Shown here: positions 59,501-64,000 of the stretch, one piece after another
How positions within the stretch are numbered: the stretch's first letter is position 1
Layout: each line of letters opens with the position of its first letter
DNA from: Paramecium tetraurelia
Taxonomy: Eukaryota; Ciliophora; Oligohymenophorea; Peniculida; Parameciidae
Reading direction: 5' to 3'
Assembly (NCBI RefSeq): GCF_000165425.1
Contig: NW_001799400.1
Coordinates: forward strand, 399,636-463,635
Length of the DNA: 64,000 nt
Notes under the pieces: generated by a model
The model's input: the letters and a program-made list of their open reading frames with translations, nothing else
Databases searched by the model: none
What the model was told of the DNA's origin: nothing
Translations under genes and position numbers: made by a program

Positions 59501-60448
59501 ATGTAAAATATAAATTCATTACAAAATTATTATATTTTACGGCTAATCTATTCATTAGGTGGAATAACACTCATTTACTAGGTAATCAAATATTAATTTA
59601 AAAATTTCAAATACTTAATAAGAAATTGGAAATCTTGTAGCAAACCTATAAATTAAAAATAAAATATTCAGCAAAAGTTAGTTGAAAATGGTTCTTTATA
59701 AGTTTTAAACTAGCAAATAATCTATGGAAAAACAAAACAAGAAAACTTATCTTTATTACCTAGTGAAATATAATTAAATAGAGAATTCTTGGCTTTGAAA
59801 AGATAAAATACATTTCTAAATGATCCATGCTTCCTCTTAATAGATTCTCAAGATGACAATATTCAAATTAACTAATGTTCAGATATCATATTTAAGTCTA
59901 AGATTTATGAAAAAGTAGAAGGCAGGGATTTTAAATATGACAAAATATTAAAAGTTTTTGGATATAATAAATTATTTTTTACAAACATAGTAGAATATAG
60001 AATTTAGGTACTTTATTCCTCTATTCATTAGTTTGGTACTCCTATATTTATTATAGGAGATTTGATTATTAATAAAAATACAAAATCTGTTCGATGTTAC
60101 AAACAATATTTTATAGGTGATTTGGGGATGATGAGAAAGTATCTGAAATTGTAAATAATAAAATAGTCTTGCCTTTTACTCGCTAGCTTATTTATTTTTA
60201 GTTATTTTTTGTATGATATTTATAGAGTGCATAAGAAAAAAAATAAAAAGTGTTCAAATCTATCAAAAATTATCATTTCTAAAGGCAATGATTCACTATA
60301 ATGTTAAGAATGCAAAAAATAATTGATTGATACTTTTTTTTCTCCTTGTGGACATTTTAATTTATGTTATGACTGTTCTAAACCTTACTAAAATTGTCCT
60401 AATTGTGGTGAATATGTGGAAGAAACAATACGAACATTTAAAAACTGA
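59501..60448 (+). CDS. MUL1/MAPL-like mitochondrial E3 ubiquitin ligase (315 aa)
   Basis: Intronless. Architecture of MUL1: N-terminal membrane helix (YYILRLIYSLGGITLIYQVI), a central GIDE/BAM-like region (KIYEKVEGRDFKYDKILKVF, TPIFIIGDLIINKNTKS), a second helix (SCLLLASLFIFSYFLYDIYR), and a C-terminal C3HC4 RING CQECKKQLIDTFFSPCGHFN, LCYDCSKPYQNCPNCGEYV with zinc ligands at about 267-310. MUL1 sits in the outer mitochondrial membrane with the RING in the cytosol and regulates mitochondrial dynamics. RING and topology are clear; orthology is inferred. Confidence 0.82.
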
Positions 60449-60984
60449 TAAATCAAAAGTTTACAAATTTTATTGAATAATTTAAATAGTATTAAAGAGT
60501 TGTTATGAATAAGAAGCTAGAACTGATTTTCCTTGATAAAATTGGTATAAAAAAAAAAATAGCTTCTTTATTTATATTTATTTTTGATTTAATAACAAAG
60601 ATATGCGAATATTAATTTTAAACTTTCATTTATATCTACACCCAATCAATATAACTAAGTATATTGAAAAATTCTTGTGATTCAAGTGTTAGTTATTCTT
60701 TATATTGGCAGATTTATTTGTATTAATTTGGAGATTTATATTCTAAGAAGCGTAATTAAGACACTAGTGTGGAATCAAGATTTTTTCTCGTTGCTTAAAA
60801 AGGCAAGGTCAATTTCAACAGTTAACATTTATCAGTTCTTCAAAAAATTATATCGTTGTCGATATTTTATCAAATTTATGTTGGTTAATTGTAAAAAAGA
60901 AAGGTGATACCCTCCTTTTATCAAGCTATCATATATTTTAGTGTGTTTTCTGTTCTGTTCAATAGATTTCCTAGGAAATTTAAT
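60449..60984. other. Spacer, no gene assigned
   Basis: 536 bp. A 75-codon plus frame (60677-60907, IQVLVILYIGRFICINLEIY) is open in any code but has no ATG and no homology I can see. Confidence 0.3.
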
Positions 60985-61833
60985 TCATCTTTATCTAAAT
61001 TGTGTTATTTACGAATAAAATTGGAGTAAGACTTGAGGATCAAAATAGTTGTATTGTTCTTGAAATTATTCTCTAATGATTTATAATTTTATTGAATTTA
61101 CTGTTTACTTACCTCTTTCAATGGGCTAGTAATTTTTCTATTAGGTAATTTTGGCAATCTATTTTTCCTATTAGACTCCCTCAGAATATTGTAACATTTT
61201 TAGTTAAATCTTCGAAGGTTAGTTGCAATTTCGATTCTGCATAGATTTAGTTTTTAAGATTTTTTTGTAAAGAATGCATAACTATATCCACCAAAATAGT
61301 AGTTCAAAAATCATTCTTTAGCAAAGCAATATACTCTGTATTAAAGGGTTGCAAAGTTGAATTGACAACATCATGCTCAATATTTTCATATTTTCCTTCG
61401 ACTCGCAATCATTATAATCAATGTTCATCTCTTTGCAAGAATCAAATTCAGCTACTAATTACTCCTAACTCGAATTAATTAATTTTAGGGTATAATGTTC
61501 ACTCAATATGTTTAACTTAATGCAGTAAATTATTACCTTTGGATGAAAATACACATTTGGATTGTATCTATGTAATTTTAGCTAACCTAGACCATGGAAT
61601 AATACTCATATGAGTAATAATGCAAATCCTATTAATCTAGTAATACAAAATGTCACAAAGTAAATGCCAAATATACATGATTTTACGCTGCTTTTGATTA
61701 TTTAATTTTCAATTTGTGCATTTTGAATACTTACACGTATATAAGTCATCATGATATCTTCTTCTAATTCAACATACTAGTCCGCATTTAAAACCTAAAG
61801 ATTGTGTTGCTGTATTTCATTTTTTTGCAGCAT
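60985..61833 (-). pseudogene. Decayed membrane-protein gene with in-frame TGA codons
   Basis: From MLQKNEIQQHNLQVLNADQY the frame runs through IRVSIQNAQIENQIIKSSVK and a membrane helix (CIFGIYFVTFCITRLIGFAL LLI in two pieces) to TGA at 61606-61608. The same frame then continues to 60985 (VLFHGLGQLKLHRYNPNVYF). Another frame further on also looks coding but is cut by TGA twice: EGKYENIEHDVVNSTLQPFN ... NDF-stop-TTILVDIVMHSLQKNLK ... TIF-stop-GSLIGKIDC. The combination of stops and frame changes without suitable introns suggests decay. A pair of short introns (20 and 19 nt) could rescue the first stop, so a live gene is not excluded. Confidence 0.5.
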
Positions 61834-62907
61834 AAGACTCACAGTTTGATGAAGTGATACTTGTTTATATTGTCTACTCTTTACTTATATGTTACCATCA
61901 AAGCACTTATTATAAAACTAATCGCTGCTTGGCTCTTCCAGAAATAGCCTGGTTATTTTGGCAATATTTGCGAATTTGACCAATATTTATAATAATTTTA
62001 TGAAAATAGTAATACATTAGAGTTAATTATAATTATTTTTTACTCACATCTAAACTCATTGATAGAAATACAAGTGGTAAATATGCTAGGATTACAAAAA
62101 ATAATTTTAGGTAAATTGTTATGGGGATTGGACAGAGTTTAAATTATTTGCTAGTTTGTTTTGATTGATATTTAGTAATTATTCATTCGTTATTTTTGAT
62201 ATGGGGTTTTTAGACATTAATATTCTTATTTTTTCTTCATTACATTAAATATTTGGGGATTTTTTTTAAAGATAAAAATTTTGAGCTTGCCTAAATATTC
62301 CCATATTTAAAGTAAGTTTCTTCATAGAGTTGTAGACAATAAATTGAATATTAAGTGATTCTCAGATGTATTACAACATTTTTGGATATATATTTTGTTG
62401 ATAAAGTTGAATTTTGTGTTAGTTGTATTTACTTATAAACACTAAAATTTGATAGTTTATGGAATCAAATATTAGAATTTTTTTGCAAATCAAATCGATA
62501 ATCAATTTTTTTGATGATGAATATTTACTTATTTTATAGATTGATTTTTTGTTTTAGTATAATATTATATTATATCCTTTTTTGTAATAATGAATTTAAA
62601 ATGCAACTATCCCCTTTATTGAAAGAATACCCTCAAGTCTGTTCCTATATGATTAATAAATTGTCCTTTAAAGATTTGAGCCACTTATGATTAAAATGTT
62701 AAGTGTCAGCTAGTTCGCGGTTATTTCAGAGGTAGCTAAATAATAGTTAAAAATAAACCATTTTTTTGAAGAAGGTTATGTTTAATAATTCCAAGTTCAA
62801 ATTATGTTAGAATATCTTAATAACGATTTTCTACTTCCAATATTTGTTATATTTTCTTAACATCCCATAAAAGGATAGAAATTCGTAGGGAGCTTAGGAA
62901 AACCATT
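61834..62907. other. Spacer, no gene seen
   Basis: 1.07 kb of A+T-rich sequence. One plus frame piece near 62150-62250 is hydrophobic but short. No gene supported. Confidence 0.4.
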
Positions 62908-63048
62908 CATATTCCGGCCGCGCTGGCTAGGAAGATCCATCCATATTCCGGCCGCGCTGGCTAGGAAGATCCAGCATCCATATTCTGACCGCCCTGGCTA
63001 GGAAAATTCCAATTCATATTCCAGCCGCGCTGACTAGGAAAATCCAGC
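62908..63048. repeat. GC-rich minisatellite, four copies of 34-37 bp
   Basis: Units start at 62908, 62942, 62979 and 63015, each opening CATATTC and containing CCGCGCTGGCTAGGAA or a variant. Copies 1 and 2 are identical; 3 and 4 carry substitutions (CTGACCGCCC; CCAGCCGCGCTGAC). The core is over 60% G+C in a genome of perhaps 25-30%. It is followed by another G+C-rich stretch (TCGAGCAGTTGGTATCAGAC). Confidence 0.95.
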
Positions 63049-63244
63049 TGTCCTTAACGTCGAGCAGTTGGTATCAGACCCGTTATTGGTGAATTTGAAA
63101 ATTTGCAAAATTTACCATTTTTTAGTGAGGTAAACAAAAAAAACTAAATGGTGTTAAAAATTTTCTCTCTATTCCTATAAATTTAATATTGTATATCTTT
63201 GATAATAAAAAAAAATACTCATTAGTCTAATACTCTTAATATTT

Positions 63245-63520
63245 ATTCTAAAACTACAGCTTGAGAAAAATATTCTCTCACCCTTTAATATTATAATTCT
63301 AAAATTTCAGGTCGAGGAACATATCCCGATTCTAATTTAATGATAAAAGTTTTTCTCGATTATTAGACTGTTATTAATGGCATTCTACATATTTTAGGAA
63401 AATTTTTTTTTAGTAAGAATATCAAATTTAATGTTGTCAATATAGCAATTCTAATTTTACAACTTGTGTGAAATATTAAATTAAATTTGTAAATGTAGCA
63501 ATTCTAAAGCTACAGGTTGC
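63245..63520. repeat. Degenerate dispersed repeat (AATTCTAAA..TACAG.TTG)
   Basis: Four related motifs at 63245 (ATTCTAAAACTACAGCTTG), 63295 (AATTCTAAAATTTCAGGTCG), 63447 (AATTCTAATTTTACAACTTG) and 63500 (AATTCTAAAGCTACAGGTTG), spaced 50, 152 and 53 bp, consistent with a decayed tandem of about 50 bp with one or two copies lost. No coding frame here. Confidence 0.5.
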
Positions 63521-64000
63521 TTATATAATTAGCTCTCTCAATAATCGTTTTAAATATTATAATTTAATGGCGTTTATTAGAAATTTATGTAGAGCTTTAG
63601 CTCTAATCTGAATTACAAACTAGAATGTGATGGCTTTTTACAAATTACAAGCTTATTTATCGTATAAGTTGTCTTAAATTCATAATTAGATAATATTAAC
63701 GCCTATTTCAAATTTCAACCTAATTCAAAAAATACTAGACAACAAAATTAAAATTCGATGATTGAATACTTTTCAATAGAATTCACACTTCTGAATTTAT
63801 ACAGTTACAATTATTATTATAGATATTAAATGCATTTTTGAAGGTTACCTATGTTTTCAACACAAGAAAATTCCTGTGGAGCTTTCTTCTGTATTTCAAT
63901 GTTCAGCTTGTCAAAGGTCTTTTTTTTGTTTTCCCTTCACTGGTTCCTGCCTTAAGGGTCACGAGAACCACGACAAATCAATTTCAGCCCCGTTCCAGCA
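63521..64000. other. Window end, G+C rises in the last 150 bases
   Basis: No gene seen. From about 63850 the composition shifts (CCCTTCACTGGTTCCTGCCT, GGGTCACGAGAACCACGACA), similar in G+C to the minisatellite. No CCCCAA/CCCAAA telomere repeat is present within the window. Confidence 0.4.

Noticed and set aside
60677-60907. Plus-strand frame of 75 codons after the MUL1-like gene
   Set aside because: No ATG start, no intron or domain, and no use of TAA/TAG glutamine codons.
1-64000. CRISPR arrays, bacterial operons, ribosome binding sites
   Set aside because: The genetic code, intron structure and gene content are those of a ciliate nucleus; no regularly spaced identical repeats with unique spacers exist.
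1-64000. tRNA and rRNA genes
   Set aside because: I looked for T-loop (GGTTCnAnnC) and anticodon-arm arrangements and for conserved rRNA blocks and found none convincing; a covariance-model scan would be decisive.
1-64000. Retained internal eliminated sequences (IES) in the gene-poor stretches
   Set aside because: IES ends are only TA plus a weak consensus, far too common in A+T-rich DNA to call by eye without a micronuclear comparison.

Overview
The window looks like macronuclear DNA of a ciliate, almost certainly Paramecium. It is very A+T-rich. Long reading frames appear only if TAA and TAG are read as glutamine, leaving TGA as the sole stop. Nearly every split gene uses introns of 19-30 nt (GT...AG) whose removal restores frame and brings conserved motifs together. 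A trichocyst matrix protein and several ciliary proteins fit this. Every CDS below was read by eye under that code. Where splicing is stated, the spliced length is a multiple of three and ends in TGA.

Layout. 1-4.3 kb is gene-poor: a broken TPR gene with a 150-N gap, an FKP-repeat protein and a small gene. 4.3-25 kb is densely packed: a secreted KKAEEA-repeat protein, DRC4/GAS8, a RING/IBR-like protein, a multi-pass membrane protein, cGMP-dependent protein kinase (12 introns), an Alba protein, a second kinase, a dual-specificity phosphatase, a RING-TRAF protein, coiled-coil proteins, an N-acylated MORN protein and a protein with two DG(T/S)GRD repeats. 25-29 kb holds the most unusual pair: a seven-helix membrane protein with a kinase-like domain lacking the catalytic aspartate, whose stop codon overlaps the start of a divergent Piwi-like gene that appears to have lost part of its slicer triad. 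29.4-39.6 kb is a tandem pair of 5-kb genes for TmcB/TmcC-like PAS membrane proteins. 39.6-41.3 kb has only broken frames. 41.3-62 kb again has closely spaced genes: a coiled-coil protein, a probable mitochondrial protein, a zinc-binding coiled-coil protein, SEH1 nucleoporin, a mitoribosomal IGR protein (mS41-like), a CFAP77-like protein, a Na+/H+ exchanger, a trichocyst matrix protein, a G-patch protein, an LRR-ankyrin protein, a MUL1-like E3 ligase and a decayed membrane-protein gene. From 62 kb to the end no gene is seen; four copies of a strikingly GC-rich 34-37 bp repeat lie near 63 kb and composition rises again in the last 150 bases. This could be approach to a chromosome end, but no telomere repeat is present.

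Functional themes are cilia (DRC4, CFAP77-like, the GRD-repeat protein), cGMP and phosphorylation signalling (PKG, second kinase, DUSP, 7TM-pseudokinase, PAS membrane proteins), mitochondria (mS41-like, MUL1-like, several small membrane proteins) and secretion (trichocyst protein, KKAEEA protein). There is no operon logic, but spacing is extreme: stop-start overlaps of 4 nt, divergent starts overlapping by about 20 nt, and convergent 3' overlaps.
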